DNA from: Mitsuaria sp. GD03876
GTDB taxonomy: Bacteria > Pseudomonadota > Gammaproteobacteria > Burkholderiales > Burkholderiaceae_C
Assembly: GCF_029840635.1 (NCBI RefSeq)
Contig: NZ_JAOCCU010000018.1
Coordinates: 1 to 64,000 of the forward strand
Length of the DNA: 64,000 bases
Reading direction: 5' to 3'
Below the pieces are notes generated by a model, which saw only the letters and a list, made by a program, of their open reading frames with translations, ran no database searches and was not told the DNA's origin. Below, one piece after another: positions 48,681 through 60,306 of the stretch; position 1 is the stretch's first letter; every line of letters begins with the position of its first letter. The translations under genes and the position numbers were made by a program.

Positions 48681-49253
48681 ATGGCCTATCCCCTTTCGAC
48701 GACGACGACGATGCGAATGACGACCGATGAATTCCTTGTGTGGGATTCCCAAGACGACAAGCGATACGAGTTGATCGATGGCTTCGTCGTCGTGATGGAG
48801 ACAGGGATCGATCGGCATCAGACGGTCTCGGGCAACCTCTGGATCGAGTTTCGCCAACATTTGAAGGGCACTGCCTGCACGGCCTACTTCGGTCTGGCGG
48901 TTCACGTCGACGAGTCGAACTGCCTCGTGCCCGATGTCTTCGTCACCTGCGGGAAGGAAGACCAGGCCAAGCCGCGCGGCAAATCGAACGTGCCGCTTGT
49001 TGTCGAGGTCCTGTCGCCGAGCACGCAATCGTTCGACCGGAAGGGGAAGTTCGCGCGCTATCGGCGCATGACGGCATTGCGCGAGTACATGCTGGTCGAC
49101 GTCGAGAAGCTCACGACCGAAGTCCATCGCCGCTGCGAGGACGGCGCTTGGGAGGTGTTCCGCTACACGGCCGCGGACGTCGTGCACCTCGCGTCGATCG
49201 ACCTGGCCGTGGCGGGCGAGGTCGTCTTCGCGAACCTCGAACGCGCCGCCTGA
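48681..49253 (+). CDS. Uma2 family (DUF820) PD-(D/E)XK nuclease-fold protein
   Basis: A 190-residue protein. The start MTTDEFLVWDSQDDKRYELIDG, CLVPDVFVTC, PLVVEVLSPSTQSFDRKGKFARYRR and LREYMLVDVEK are Uma2 hallmarks, with the Asp, Glu and Lys of the nuclease site retained. These proteins are frequent in cyanobacteria and scattered in others, and their role is unclear; possible restriction or element-associated nucleases. An in-frame ATG at 48714 is an alternative start. It sits alone between a two-component system and rodA, in a slightly lower-G+C patch that suggests acquisition. Confidence 0.88.
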   Translation: MAYPLSTTTTMRMTTDEFLVWDSQDDKRYELIDGFVVVMETGIDRHQTVSGNLWIEFRQHLKGTACTAYFGLAVHVDESNCLVPDVFVTCGKEDQAKPRGKSNVPLVVEVLSPSTQSFDRKGKFARYRRMTALREYMLVDVEKLTTEVHRRCEDGAWEVFRYTAADVVHLASIDLAVAGEVVFANLERAA

Positions 49254-50408
49254 TCAGCGCTGCGTGCCCCCGCGGCTCTTGGCGATCGACATCAGCATCC
49301 CCAGCGACAGCCCCAGCGTCACCATCGCCGTGCCGCCGTACGAGATGAACGGCAGCGGCACGCCCACCACCGGCAGGATGCCGGTCACCATGCCCATGTT
49401 GACGAACACGTAGGTGAAGAAGCTCAGCGTGATCGCGCCGGCCAGCAGCCGCGAGAACAAGGTCGGCGCCTCGTGCGCGATCGCCAGCCCGCGCAGGATC
49501 AGCGCGGTGAACCCGACCAGCAGCGCGAGCGCCCCGATCAGGCCGAACTCCTCGCCATAGGCGGCGAAGATGAAGTCGGTGGTCCGCTCCGGGATGAACT
49601 CCAGGTGCGTCTGCGTGCCCTTCATGAAGCCCTTGCCGGTCACGCCGCCCGAGCCGATCGCGATCTCGCCCTGGATGATGTGGAACCCCTTGCCCAGCGG
49701 GTCCTTCGTCGGATCCAGCAGCGTGCAGACGCGGTCCTTCTGGTAGTCCTTCAGCACCACCCACTTCACGTCGGGCTGGCAGATCTGGTCCTCGCTGAAC
49801 ACCAGCGCGGTGATGCCCGCGCCCGCCAGCACCAGCGCCGGGATGATCAGCTTCCACGACAGCCCGGCGAAGAAGATCACGTACAGGCCCGCGCCCAGCA
49901 CCAGCAGCGACGTGCCCAGGTCCGGCTGCTTGGCGATCAGGCCCACCGGCACCGCCAGCAGCACGAAGGCGGCGATGAAGTCGGGCAACCGCAGTTGCCC
50001 CTCGCGCTTCTGGAACCACCACGCCAGCATCAGCGGCACCGCGATCTTCAGCAGCTCCGACGGCTGGATCTGCGTGCCCACGTACAGCCAGCGCGTCGCG
50101 CCCTTCTTCGTGATGCCGAACAGCGCCACCGCGACCAGCAGCGTCACGCCCACCGCGTACAGCGGCAGCGCCAGCTGCATCAACCGCTGCGGCGGCACCT
50201 GCGCCGTCACGAACAGCACGCCCATCGCCAGCACCATGTTGCGGGCGTGATCGACGAAACGCGTGCCGTGGTCGTAGCCGGCCGAGTACATGCACATCAG
50301 CCCCAGGCCCATCAGCCAGAACATCGCCAGCAGCAGCGGCAGGTCGAAGCCCTGGAACAGCGGCTTCAGGCGCTGAAGCAGGCTGGGTTTGCTGAAGACG
50401 GCGCTCAT
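49254..50408 (-). CDS. rodA: Peptidoglycan glycosyltransferase RodA (SEDS)
   Basis: A 384-residue membrane protein with about ten helices. SEDS motifs seen are KKGATRWLYVGTQIQPSELLK, KQPDLGTSLLVL, and ERTTDFIFAAYGEEFGLIG, and at the end PFISYGGTAMVTLGLSLGMLMS. RodA polymerises glycan strands in the elongasome with PBP2. The start overlaps the stop of mrdA. Confidence 0.97.
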   Translation of the reverse strand: MSAVFSKPSLLQRLKPLFQGFDLPLLLAMFWLMGLGLMCMYSAGYDHGTRFVDHARNMVLAMGVLFVTAQVPPQRLMQLALPLYAVGVTLLVAVALFGITKKGATRWLYVGTQIQPSELLKIAVPLMLAWWFQKREGQLRLPDFIAAFVLLAVPVGLIAKQPDLGTSLLVLGAGLYVIFFAGLSWKLIIPALVLAGAGITALVFSEDQICQPDVKWVVLKDYQKDRVCTLLDPTKDPLGKGFHIIQGEIAIGSGGVTGKGFMKGTQTHLEFIPERTTDFIFAAYGEEFGLIGALALLVGFTALILRGLAIAHEAPTLFSRLLAGAITLSFFTYVFVNMGMVTGILPVVGVPLPFISYGGTAMVTLGLSLGMLMSIAKSRGGTQR

Positions 50409-52534
50409 CGTGAGGCTCCCGGGTTGGGGCGCGGCGCGGCGGGCGTCACGCGGCGTTCAGCGGCGGCGCCGGCGATCGCGGCCAGCGTGGACGAGGCCGG
50501 CGCCGCGGGCTTCGGCCCCGGCGATCCGGCGGGCGCCGAGGCGGCCGAGGTGGCCGACGCGGCGACGTCCGGCGCGCTCGCCGCGGTGGCGCCGGGCAGC
50601 GGGACGTCGTCGACGCGGCGCGGCGTGCCGATCGGCGCGCCGACCTGGCCGAGCCGCACCTTGGCGATGTCCTCTTCGCTCGGGTAGGTGCCGGTGAGGA
50701 CGTAGTCGAACACCCGGCGCGCGATCGGCGCGGCCGACTCGGAGCCGAAACCGGCGTTCTCGACGATCAGCGCCAGCGCGATCGTCGGCGACTGGTACGG
50801 CGCGAACGAGATGTACAGCGAGTGGTCGCGCTTGCGCTCGTCGGCCTTGATGCTGCTGTAGGTCTGGCCGGCGCGCAGGCCCACCGCCTGCGCCGTGCCG
50901 GTCTTGCCCGCGCTCTGGTACTGCGCGCCGGCGAACACCATCCGCGACGTGCCCTCCAGCGTCACGTCGTGCATCGCGTTGCGGATCACGTCGACATCGG
51001 TCCGTCGCAGCGCCAGCGGCTCCAGCGCGTCGCTGGCGGTGCGCCGCTGCGCGTGCTTGACCACGTCCTCGATCTCGCGCACCAGGCGCGGCCGGTAACG
51101 CTCGCCGCCGCTGGCCAGCGTCGACATCGCGGTGGCCAGCTGCAGCATCGTGAAGTTGTTGTAGCCCTGGCCGATGCCCAGCGAGATGGTCTCGCCGGCG
51201 TACCACTTCTGCTGCTCGGGGCGCTTGTAGGCGCGCCGTTTCCACTCGGTGCTGGGCAGGATGCCGGTGACCTCGCCGAGCAGGTCGATCTCGGTCTTGC
51301 GGCCGAAGCCGAAGGGCTCGAGCTGGTCGTGGATCAGGTCCACGCCCATCTCGTTGGCCAGCGAATAGAAGTAGACGTTGGACGAGGTGACGATCGCCAA
51401 CCGCATGTCCTTGGCGCCGGCGCGGTCGCCGGTCGCGCTGCCGAAGACGCGGCCGCCGAAGCTGTAGGTCAGGTTGTCCTGGATCACCACGTTGGCGGCG
51501 CGCTTGCCGGTGTTCAGCGCGGCCATCGCCATGTAGGGCTTGAAGGTCGACCCCGGCGGATAGGTGCCGCGCAGCGCGCGGTTGAGCAGCGGCTTGTCGA
51601 TGTCCTCGTTGAGGTCGCGCCAGCTGTCGGCATCGATGCCGTCGACGAACAGGTTGGGATCGAAGGTCGGCTTGGAGACGAAGGCGAGCACCTCGCCGTT
51701 GCGCGGATCGATCGCGACCAGCGCGCCGCGGCGCTCGCCGAAGAGCCGCTCCACCAGCGCCTGCAGCTTGATGTCGATCGACAGGTGCAGCGTGTTGCCC
51801 GGCGTCGGCGGGCGGTTGCGCAGCCGGCGCACCGCGCGGCCGCCGGCGCTGGTTTCCATTTCCTCGAAGCCGGTCTGGCCGTGCAGCTCGCGCTCGTAGG
51901 CCTGCTCCAGCCCGAGCTTGCCGATGTACTCGGTGCCGCGGTAGTTGGCGACGTCCTCCTCGGACCAGTCGTCCATCGCCTTCTTCTCGGCCTGGTTGAT
52001 GCGGCCGATGTAGCCCAGCAGGTGCGCGCCGACGTCGCCCAGCGGATAGCTGCGGAACAGCCGCGCCTTGATGTCCACGCCGGGGAAGCGGAAGCGCTGC
52101 GCGGCGAAGCGCGCGACCTCGGTGTCGGTCAGCTTGGTGCGGATGGGGAGCGACTCGAAGTTCTTGCTCTCCTCCATCAGCCGCTTGAAGCGGCGGCGGT
52201 CGCGCGGCTGGATCTCGATGACGGCGGACAGGCCGTCGATCGTGCGCTCCAGGTCGGGCACCTTGGACGGCGTGATCTCCAGCGTGTAGGCCGAGTAGTT
52301 GCTCGCCAGCACGACGCCGTTGCGATCCACGATCAGGCCGCGGTTGGGCACGATGGGCACGACGGAGACGCGGTTGGTCTCGGCGCGCTCGAGCAGCACG
52401 TCGTGCTGCGTGATCTGCAGGTAGGTCAGGCGCGCGACCAGCAGGCCGAAGCAGAACAGCACGAACACCGCCGCCGCCACGAGCCGCAGCCGGAATCGGC
52501 TCAGCTCCGCCTGGAGGTTCTTGATGACGGTCAT
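50405..52534 (-). CDS. mrdA: Penicillin-binding protein 2 (transpeptidase)
   Basis: A 709-residue protein. A membrane helix lies at about residues 17-37, then the dimerisation domain, and a transpeptidase domain with the serine motif STFK, the second motif SSN and the third KTG (SAGKTGTAQ). The last about 80 residues are an Ala/Pro/Ser-rich tail. PBP2 crosslinks lateral wall peptidoglycan with RodA, MreC and MreD. It starts 22 bases after mreD. Confidence 0.97.
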   Translation of the reverse strand: MTVIKNLQAELSRFRLRLVAAAVFVLFCFGLLVARLTYLQITQHDVLLERAETNRVSVVPIVPNRGLIVDRNGVVLASNYSAYTLEITPSKVPDLERTIDGLSAVIEIQPRDRRRFKRLMEESKNFESLPIRTKLTDTEVARFAAQRFRFPGVDIKARLFRSYPLGDVGAHLLGYIGRINQAEKKAMDDWSEEDVANYRGTEYIGKLGLEQAYERELHGQTGFEEMETSAGGRAVRRLRNRPPTPGNTLHLSIDIKLQALVERLFGERRGALVAIDPRNGEVLAFVSKPTFDPNLFVDGIDADSWRDLNEDIDKPLLNRALRGTYPPGSTFKPYMAMAALNTGKRAANVVIQDNLTYSFGGRVFGSATGDRAGAKDMRLAIVTSSNVYFYSLANEMGVDLIHDQLEPFGFGRKTEIDLLGEVTGILPSTEWKRRAYKRPEQQKWYAGETISLGIGQGYNNFTMLQLATAMSTLASGGERYRPRLVREIEDVVKHAQRRTASDALEPLALRRTDVDVIRNAMHDVTLEGTSRMVFAGAQYQSAGKTGTAQAVGLRAGQTYSSIKADERKRDHSLYISFAPYQSPTIALALIVENAGFGSESAAPIARRVFDYVLTGTYPSEEDIAKVRLGQVGAPIGTPRRVDDVPLPGATAASAPDVAASATSAASAPAGSPGPKPAAPASSTLAAIAGAAAERRVTPAAPRPNPGASR

Positions 52535-52556
52535 CGCGGGCCCGGGATCGCCGCGG

Positions 52557-53078
52557 TCACAGCGGGCGGTGCGCGTCGGGATCCGGCGCGCGGCGCTGCG
52601 GCGCCAGCAGCAGCGCCGCGGCGATCGGCCACAGCGCGGCCTGCAGCACCGGCGCCAGCACCAGGCTCCAGCCCGGCCACATGCCGCCGACGAGCAGGCG
52701 CACGATCACCGCGATCGCCGCCGCGAGGACGAACAGCGGCAGCACGTGCAGCGCCTGCGCGCCCAGCGAGAACCACAGCAGCCGGCGGTGCAGCGCGACC
52801 GCACCGAAGGCCAGCAGGCTGTAGGCCAGCGCGTGCTGGCCGAGCAGCGCGCCATGGTGGACGTCGATCATCAGCCCGAACACGAAGGCCCAGCCCACGC
52901 CGACGCGGCGCGGCTGATGGACGTTCCAGAACACCAGCACCAGCGCGAGCACGTCCGGCATCCACGGCTGGCGGCCGACCGGCACCATGTCGATGAGCAG
53001 GCCCAGCACCAGGCTGAACGCGATGAACAGGGGGTTGGCGGGCAGCAGCAGCTGGCTCGCGCCGCGGGGCATGATCAT
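52557..53078 (-). CDS. mreD: Rod shape-determining protein MreD
   Basis: A 173-residue protein with about five membrane helices, including PLFIAFSLVLGLLIDMVPVG and GWAFVFGLMIDVHHGALLGQHALAY with the conserved acidic residues, and a final helix near VLQAALWPIAAALLL. MreD joins the elongasome at the inner membrane. The start overlaps the mreC stop (ATGA). Confidence 0.93.
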   Translation of the reverse strand: MIMPRGASQLLLPANPLFIAFSLVLGLLIDMVPVGRQPWMPDVLALVLVFWNVHQPRRVGVGWAFVFGLMIDVHHGALLGQHALAYSLLAFGAVALHRRLLWFSLGAQALHVLPLFVLAAAIAVIVRLLVGGMWPGWSLVLAPVLQAALWPIAAALLLAPQRRAPDPDAHRPL

Positions 53079-54052
53079 CGGTTGCCTCCTCTGGGGCCGG
53101 ACGCGGCGGCCGACGCGGCGCGGCGCGGCCGGGCGGCGGCCTCGGACGCGGCGGCATTGGCGGCGCTGGCCGCCTCCTGCGCGGCCTCGGTGCGGGCGGC
53201 TTCCTGGCCCTCGAGCGGTTCCAGCACCAGCACGTGGCGCGCGCTGTCGGGTTGCGCCACCGGCGCCAGGCCGACGCGGGCGAAGCTGGTGTCGCCGCGG
53301 CGCTCGACCTCCATCACCTTGGCCACCGGCAGGCCCGGCGGATACAGGCCGTCCAGGCCCGAGGTCGCGAGCGCGTCGCCGGCCTTGATGTCGGCGTTAG
53401 CGGCGATGAAGCGCAGCTCCATCACGCCGCGCTCGCCGCCGTAGGCGACGCCGCGCTGCTGGGTGCGGGTGTTGAGCACCGGGATCGTGGCCTCGCGGTC
53501 GGTGAGCAGGGTGACCTCGGCGGACAGCGGATAGACGCGCGTCACCTGGCCGAGCACGCCGGCGTCGTTGACCACGGGGGCGCCCAGGCGCACGCCGCGA
53601 TGGCTGCCGCGGTCGATGACGATGCGGCGGGAGAAGGGATCGGGCGCCTCGTAGAGCACCTCGGCGGCCAGGCTCTTCACCGGCATCGCCTCGCGCAGGT
53701 CGAGCAGCGCGCGCAGCCGGGTGTTCTCGGCCTGCAGCTGCGCGGCGCGGCTGAGGATGACGGCCTGCGAGGCCAGTTGCTGGCGCGCCTGGTTCTCGGC
53801 CTCGGTGGCCTTCTCCATGCCGCGGGCGTAGTCGCCGGCCTGTTCCCAGGCGTCGACCGGCGCGAGCAGCGCGCGCTGCAGCGGATGCAGCGCGAGGGCG
53901 AGCCCGGCGCGAGCCGGGGCGGTGATCTGGAAGCGGGAGTCCGCGACCATGAGGAAGATGGCCAGCGCCGCGCAGAAGGCGAGTTTCGTCAGCGCGGACG
54001 GGCCTTCCCTGAACAGCGGCGGCGGGTTGCGATCCAGTGTGCCGAGAGGCAT
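53075..54052 (-). CDS. mreC: Rod shape-determining protein MreC
   Basis: A 325-residue protein with one membrane helix near 26-42, a coiled coil (ENQARQQLASQAVILSRAAQLQAENTRLRALL) and the MreC beta-barrel pair, with DRGSHRGVRLGAPVVNDAGVLGQVTRV and SGLDGLYPPGLPVAKV. It links MreB to wall synthases in the periplasm. The tail is Ala/Glu-rich and longer than in E. coli. Confidence 0.95.
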   Translation of the reverse strand: MPLGTLDRNPPPLFREGPSALTKLAFCAALAIFLMVADSRFQITAPARAGLALALHPLQRALLAPVDAWEQAGDYARGMEKATEAENQARQQLASQAVILSRAAQLQAENTRLRALLDLREAMPVKSLAAEVLYEAPDPFSRRIVIDRGSHRGVRLGAPVVNDAGVLGQVTRVYPLSAEVTLLTDREATIPVLNTRTQQRGVAYGGERGVMELRFIAANADIKAGDALATSGLDGLYPPGLPVAKVMEVERRGDTSFARVGLAPVAQPDSARHVLVLEPLEGQEAARTEAAQEAASAANAAASEAAARPRRAASAAASGPRGGNR

Positions 54053-54083
54053 GACGATCTCAGCAGAGGAGATTCAACGCGAA

Positions 54084-54100
54084 GCGGCCCGAGGGGCCGC
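54084..54100 (-). terminator. Hairpin between mreB and mreC
   Basis: GCGGCC pairs with GGCCGC in the 54-base mreB-mreC gap. There is no T-run; it may lower downstream expression relative to mreB instead of ending transcription. Confidence 0.45.
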
Positions 54101-54106
54101 GTCGAT

Positions 54107-55458
<1,352 letters not shown>

Positions 55459-55758
55459 ATGGCACTCACCCACGACGACGTCAGCCGGATCGCCAAACTG
55501 GCCCGGCTGGAACTTTCCGGCGACGAGCAGGCCGAGCTGCTGCCGCAGCTCAACGGCTTCTTCTCGATCGTCGAACAGATGGGGGCGGTCGACACCAGCG
55601 GCGTCGATCCCCTGTACACGCCGCTGTCGGCGATCCAGGAAGTCGCCCTGCGGCTGCGCGAGGACCGCGTCACCGAGAGCGACCAGCGCGCGCTGAACCA
55701 GCGCAGCGCCCCCGCCGTCGAGGACGGCCTGTTCCTGGTCCCGAAAGTCATCGAATGA
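55459..55758 (+). CDS. gatC: Asp-tRNA(Asn)/Glu-tRNA(Gln) amidotransferase subunit GatC
   Basis: A 99-residue Gat[36 protein letters not shown] and the closing [22 protein letters not shown]. It joins GatA and GatB and helps GatA fold. The stop overlaps the gatA start (ATGA). Confidence 0.96.
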   Translation: MALTHDDVSRIAKLARLELSGDEQAELLPQLNGFFSIVEQMGAVDTSGVDPLYTPLSAIQEVALRLREDRVTESDQRALNQRSAPAVEDGLFLVPKVIE

Positions 55759-57245
55759 CCCAGCCCCTGCATCTCCTGGGCGTGGCCGAGCTCGGCCGCG
55801 CGCTGCGCGCCAAGACCGTCTCCAGCACCGAACTGACGCAACATCTGCTTGCGCGTGTTGCCGCCGCGAAGGACCTTGGCGCCTTCCTGCACATCGACGA
55901 GGCCTACGCGCTGGCCCGCGCCCAGGACGCCGACGCCCGGCTGGCCCGCGGCGACGAGGGCGCGCTGATCGGCGTGCCGCTCGCGCACAAGGACATCTTC
56001 GTCACCCGCGACATGCCGACCACGGCCGGCTCGAAGATGCTCGAGGGCTACCTGAGCCCGTTCGACGCCACCGTCGTCGAGCGGCTGAACGCCGCCGGCA
56101 CCGTCTCGCTGGGCAAGCTGAACTGCGACGAGTTCGCGATGGGCTCGGCCAACGAGAACAGCGCCTACTTCAAGGCGCTCAACCCCTGGGACCGCACCCG
56201 CGTGCCGGGCGGCTCCTCGGGCGGCTCGGCGGTGGCGGTGGCCGCGGGCCTGGTGCCCGCGACGACCGGCACCGACACCGGCGGCTCGATCCGCCAGCCG
56301 GCCAGCTTCTCCGGCATCACCGGCATCAAGCCGACCTACGGCGTGTGCTCGCGCTACGGGATGATCGCGTTCGCCTCCAGCCTGGACCAGGCCGGCGTGT
56401 TCGCGCGCTCGGCCGAGGACTGCGCGCTGCTGCTGTCGACGATGAGCGGCTTCGACGAGCGCGACGCCACCAGCGTGCAGCAGCCGCCGCAGGACTTCAG
56501 CGCGCAGATGCTGGCGCCGCGCGAGGGCGCGACCGCCGCGCGGCCTCTGCAGGGCCTGCGCATCGGGCTGCCGCGGGAGTTCTTCCCGGCCGCGCTGTCG
56601 GCCGACGTCGACGGCGCCGTGCGCGCCGGCCTGGCGGAGCTGGAGAAGCTCGGCGCGACGCTGGTGGACGTGTCGCTGCCGCGCACCGAGCTGGCGATCC
56701 CGGTCTACTACATCATCGCCCCGGCCGAGGCGAGCTCGAACCTGTCGCGCTTCGACGGCGTGAAGTTCGGGCACCGCGCCAAGGACTACGGCAACCTGAT
56801 CGACATGTACGAGAAGACCCGCGCCGAAGGCTTCGGCGCCGAGGTCAAGCGCCGGATCATGATCGGCAGCTACGTGCTCTCGCATGGCTACTACGACGCG
56901 TACTACCTGCAGGCGCAGAAGCTGCGCCGCATGATCGCGGACGACTTCCAGCAGGCCTTCCAGCATTGCGACCTGATCGCCGGCCCGGTGGCGCCGACGG
57001 TGGCGTGGAAGCAGGGCGAGGGCGCGGACGATCCGGTCAAGGCCTACCTGGCCGACATCTTCACGCTGCCGGGCTCGCTGGCCGGCCTGCCCGGCATGAG
57101 CGTGCCGGTGGGCCTGGGCGAGGGCGGCATGCCCGTGGGCCTGCAGCTGCTGGGCAACTACTTCAAGGAAGGCACGCTGCTGCACGCCGCGCATGCGCTG
57201 CAGCAGGCCACGACCTGGCACCGCCAGATGCCGGCGGGGGTGTGA
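55755..57245 (+). CDS. gatA: Asp-tRNA(Asn)/Glu-tRNA(Gln) amidotransferase subunit GatA
   Basis: A 496-residue amidase-signature protein. The Ser-cisSer-Lys triad is present: lysine in PLAHKDIF, and the serines in GGSSGGSA and [11 protein letters not shown]. GatA frees ammonia from glutamine or asparagine for tRNA transamidation. ATG 55755 overlaps gatC; longer frames are rejected. Confidence 0.97.
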   Translation: MTQPLHLLGVAELGRALRAKTVSSTELTQHLLARVAAAKDLGAFLHIDEAYALARAQDADARLARGDEGALIGVPLAHKDIFVTRDMPTTAGSKMLEGYLSPFDATVVERLNAAGTVSLGKLNCDEFAMGSANENSAYFKALNPWDRTRVPGGSSGGSAVAVAAGLVPATTGTDTGGSIRQPASFSGITGIKPTYGVCSRYGMIAFASSLDQAGVFARSAEDCALLLSTMSGFDERDATSVQQPPQDFSAQMLAPREGATAARPLQGLRIGLPREFFPAALSADVDGAVRAGLAELEKLGATLVDVSLPRTELAIPVYYIIAPAEASSNLSRFDGVKFGHRAKDYGNLIDMYEKTRAEGFGAEVKRRIMIGSYVLSHGYYDAYYLQAQKLRRMIADDFQQAFQHCDLIAGPVAPTVAWKQGEGADDPVKAYLADIFTLPGSLAGLPGMSVPVGLGEGGMPVGLQLLGNYFKEGTLLHAAHALQQATTWHRQMPAGV

Positions 57246-57250
57246 ACGTC

Positions 57251-58744
57251 ATGAGCAAGAACAGCCAACTGGTGCGGGGCTACGAGGTCGTGATCGGCCT
57301 GGAGAACCACGTCCAACTCTCGACCGTCTCGAAGATCTTCAGCGGCTCGTCGACCGCGTTCGGCGCGGCGCCCAACACGCAGGCCAGCGCGGTGGACCTG
57401 GCGCTGCCCGGCACGCTGCCGGTGCTCAACCGCGGCGCGGTGGAGCGCGCCATCCGCTTCGGCCTGGCGGTCGGCGCGAAGGTGGCGCCGCTGTCGATCT
57501 TCGCGCGCAAGAACTACTTCTACCCCGACCTGCCCAAGGGCTACCAGATCAGCCAGTACGAGATCCCGGTCGTGCAGGGCGGCCAGATCGAGTTCTTCGT
57601 CGGCGACCAGAAGAAGACCGTCCGCCTCACCCGCGCCCACCTGGAGGAGGACGCCGGCAAGAGCCTTCACGAGGACTATCACGGCCAGTCGGGCATCGAC
57701 CTGAACCGCGCCGGCACGCCGCTGCTGGAGATCGTCTCCGAGCCCGAGATGCGCTCCGGCGCCGAGGCCGTCGAGTACGCGAAGACGCTGCACGCGCTGG
57801 TCATGTGGCTGGGCATCTGCGACGGCAACATGCAGGAAGGCTCGTTCCGCTGCGACGTGAACGTGTCGGTGCGCAAGCCCGGCGAGCCCTTCGGCACGCG
57901 GCGCGAGATCAAGAACCTGAACAGCTTCCGCTACCTGGTCGACGCGGTGAACTACGAGGTCAACTGGCAGATCGACCAGATCGAGGACGGCCTGTCGATC
58001 CAGCAGGCGACGGTGCTCTACAACCCGGACACCGGCGAGACCCGCTCGATGCGCACGAAGGAGGACGCGGCCGACTACCGCTACTTCCCCGATCCGGACC
58101 TGCCGCCGCTGATGATCGCGCCCGAATGGGTGGAGCGCGTGCGCGGCGAGATGCCGGAGCTGCCCACGGTGATGGCCGCGCGCTTCCAGGAGGCCGACGG
58201 CCTGCCCGCCTACGACGCCACGATGATGACGCAGAGCCTGGCGACGGCGCGCTTCTACGAAGCCGCGCGCGACGGCTGCGGCGCGCCCAAGCTGGTGGCG
58301 AACTGGGTGATGGGCGAGGTCTCGCGCCGGCTCAACACCGAGGAGCGCTCGATCGAGGACGCGCCGGTGACGCCGGCGCTGCTGGCCGCGCTGATCAAGC
58401 GCATCCAGGACGGCACCCTCTCCAACAACTCGGCCAAGCAGGTGTTCGAAGCCGCCTGGAAGCAGTCGGACTCCTTCGATGGCGTCTTCGGCTCCTTCGA
58501 AGAATCGATGCGCGCGATTGACGCCTTCATCGAGGCGAAGGACCTCAAGCCGATGAGCGACACGGGCGAGCTCGAGCGCATCCTCGATGAGGTGCTCGCG
58601 GCCAACGCCAAGTCGGTCGAGGAGTTCCGCGCCGGCAAGGAGAAGGCGTTCAACGCGCTGGTCGGCCAGGCGATGAAGGCGACCAAGGGCAAGGCCAATC
58701 CGTCCGCCGTCAACGAGCTGCTGAAGAAGAAGCTCGGCGCTTGA
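57251..58744 (+). CDS. gatB: Asp-tRNA(Asn)/Glu-tRNA(Gln) amidotransferase subunit GatB
   Basis: A 497-residue GatB. The N-terminal kinase-like domain has [43 protein letters not shown] and [15 protein letters not shown]; the C-terminal helical GatB/Yqey domain ends with [14 protein letters not shown]. It phosphorylates and amidates misacylated tRNA. The start follows gatA by five bases; a GTG overlapping the gatA stop is an alternative. Just at the end a near-exact 17-base repeat (AGAAGCTC-GCGCTTGA) places a second stop. Confidence 0.97.
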   Translation: MSKNSQLVRGYEVVIGLENHVQLSTVSKIFSGSSTAFGAAPNTQASAVDLALPGTLPVLNRGAVERAIRFGLAVGAKVAPLSIFARKNYFYPDLPKGYQISQYEIPVVQGGQIEFFVGDQKKTVRLTRAHLEEDAGKSLHEDYHGQSGIDLNRAGTPLLEIVSEPEMRSGAEAVEYAKTLHALVMWLGICDGNMQEGSFRCDVNVSVRKPGEPFGTRREIKNLNSFRYLVDAVNYEVNWQIDQIEDGLSIQQATVLYNPDTGETRSMRTKEDAADYRYFPDPDLPPLMIAPEWVERVRGEMPELPTVMAARFQEADGLPAYDATMMTQSLATARFYEAARDGCGAPKLVANWVMGEVSRRLNTEERSIEDAPVTPALLAALIKRIQDGTLSNNSAKQVFEAAWKQSDSFDGVFGSFEESMRAIDAFIEAKDLKPMSDTGELERILDEVLAANAKSVEEFRAGKEKAFNALVGQAMKATKGKANPSAVNELLKKKLGA

Positions 58745-58764
58745 AGAAGCTCCGCGCTTGAACG

Positions 58765-58790
58765 AAGGGGGCTGACCGGCCCCCTTTTTC
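58765..58790 (+). terminator. Terminator of gatCAB
   Basis: AAGGGGGC pairs with GCCCCCTT over six bases, followed by a T-run (TTTC). It also faces the convergent DUF4124 gene. Confidence 0.92.
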
Positions 58791-58849
58791 TTTGCCGCGG
58801 TCGGTGCGTCGAAACGCGCCCGCGGATGCGGCCCGGGACCGTGTCCCGT

Positions 58850-59617
58850 TCAGCGTCCGCTGGCCGGCGAGGCCTGCACCGGCGGCTTCGCCGGCGGCGC
58901 CTGCGACGCGCCGGAGGCCGCGGGCTTGTTGTCCAACGAGCCCGGCGCCGCGCCCGCCCACAGCCGCTTGAGCCGCGAGAGTTCCTCGTCGTAGAGCTTG
59001 TTCACGCGCACGATCTCGGCCTTCTGGTTGTCGATCGATTCGCGCTGCGCGGCGGCGGCGGCCTCGTTGGTGTCGAGCTGGTGCTGCAGCTTCAGCGGCA
59101 GGCGCTTGCCCTTGTAGAACTCGGCCTCGTCGAGCATCGGCTTGCGTTCGGTCGCCAGCACCTGCAGCCGCTTCTCGGACTGCTGCATCGCCTCGCGGAT
59201 GTCGTCGAGCGCGCCTTCGCGCGCGCGCTGGTGGGCGGCCTGGTCGGCGAAGCGCTGCAGCAGGTTGCGGTCGCGCCGGATCGCGTCCTGCTGGGCGGCG
59301 CGCTGCACTTCCTCGTTGCGCTTGCGCTGGTCGGCGGCGACCTGCTCCTCGGGCGACATCGCCGGCGGCACCATCTTGCGGACCGAGCCGTCGGAATTCA
59401 GCATGCGCTGCTCACGCGCCTGGCACTCGGCGATCGGGCGGTCGGAGGTGAGCCGGCGGCCGTCGGGCGTGTTGCAGGTGTAGATCGTGGGCGCCGGCGG
59501 CGGCTTGTTCTGCGCCGCGGCGGGACCCGTCAGGCCGCAGGCCAGCATCAGCAGGCCGGCGAGCGCCAAGGGCGCGACCGGTCGGGACGGCAAGCGGCGT
59601 GGGATCGAGGGGCGCAT
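58850..59617 (-). CDS. DUF4124 domain exported coiled-coil protein
   Basis: A 255-residue protein. A signal peptide ends near AAAQ at residue 36. The DUF4124 core follows, with APTIYTCNTPDGRRLTSDRPIAECQAREQR. The rest is a long charged coiled coil (about residues 90-220) rich in Arg, Glu and Gln, and then a Pro/Ala-rich tail. Function unknown; an envelope-located scaffold is plausible. Its start overlaps the stop of pyrE by one base, so the two are translationally coupled. Confidence 0.85.
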   Translation of the reverse strand: MRPSIPRRLPSRPVAPLALAGLLMLACGLTGPAAAQNKPPPAPTIYTCNTPDGRRLTSDRPIAECQAREQRMLNSDGSVRKMVPPAMSPEEQVAADQRKRNEEVQRAAQQDAIRRDRNLLQRFADQAAHQRAREGALDDIREAMQQSEKRLQVLATERKPMLDEAEFYKGKRLPLKLQHQLDTNEAAAAAQRESIDNQKAEIVRVNKLYDEELSRLKRLWAGAAPGSLDNKPAASGASQAPPAKPPVQASPASGR

Positions 59618-60306
59618 CAGACTCCGTAGCGATCGCGGTAGGCATGGACCGCCGCCGCATGGGCGGCGACGGCGGTGCTGCTGGTGGTCTGCAGATACTG
59701 GAGCAAGTCCGAGAGCCCCGCAATGGCGACAACCGGCAGCTGCAGCTGGTCACGCACGTACTGTACCGCCGACCAGGCCAGGTCCTGGCCGTTCTCGGCC
59801 GCCTTCTCCTGGCGGTCCAGCGCGATGGTCACGCCGCAGGGCGTGGCGCCGGCGGCCTGGATCATCGCGATCGACTCCCGCACCGAGGTGCCGGCCGAGA
59901 TCACGTCGTCGATGATCAGCACCCGGCCCTGCACCTTGGCGCCGACCAGCGTGCCGCCCTCGCCGTGGTCCTTGGCTTCCTTGCGGTTGTAGGCGAACGG
60001 CTTGTTGTGGCCCAGCCGCGCCAGCTCGATCGACACCGCCGCGGCCAGCGTGATGCCCTTGTAGGCGGGGCCGAAGATCATGTCGAACTCGAGGCCCGAG
60101 GCCAGCAGCCGCTGCGCGTAGAACGCCGCCAGCCGGCCCAGCTTCAGGCCGTCGTCGAACAGCCCGGCGTTGAAGAAGTAAGGGCTCAGGCGGCCCGCCT
60201 TGGTCTTGAACTCGCCGAAGCGCAGCACGCCGGCGTCGACGGCGAAGGCGACGAATTCCTGGGCCAGGGCGTCGAGGGCATCCGGGCGGGCAGCGGCAGG
60301 GGTCAT
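59617..60306 (-). CDS. pyrE: Orotate phosphoribosyltransferase
   Basis: A 229-residue enzyme that joins orotate to PRPP to form OMP in pyrimidine synthesis. The PRPP-binding motif VLIIDDVISAGTS, the start FGEFKTKAGRLSPYFFNAGLF and FAYNRKEAKDHGEGGTLVG are typical. I chose ATG 60306; the longer frame is not conserved. No other pyrimidine genes are next to it. Confidence 0.96.
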   Translation of the reverse strand: MTPAAARPDALDALAQEFVAFAVDAGVLRFGEFKTKAGRLSPYFFNAGLFDDGLKLGRLAAFYAQRLLASGLEFDMIFGPAYKGITLAAAVSIELARLGHNKPFAYNRKEAKDHGEGGTLVGAKVQGRVLIIDDVISAGTSVRESIAMIQAAGATPCGVTIALDRQEKAAENGQDLAWSAVQYVRDQLQLPVVAIAGLSDLLQYLQTTSSTAVAAHAAAVHAYRDRYGV

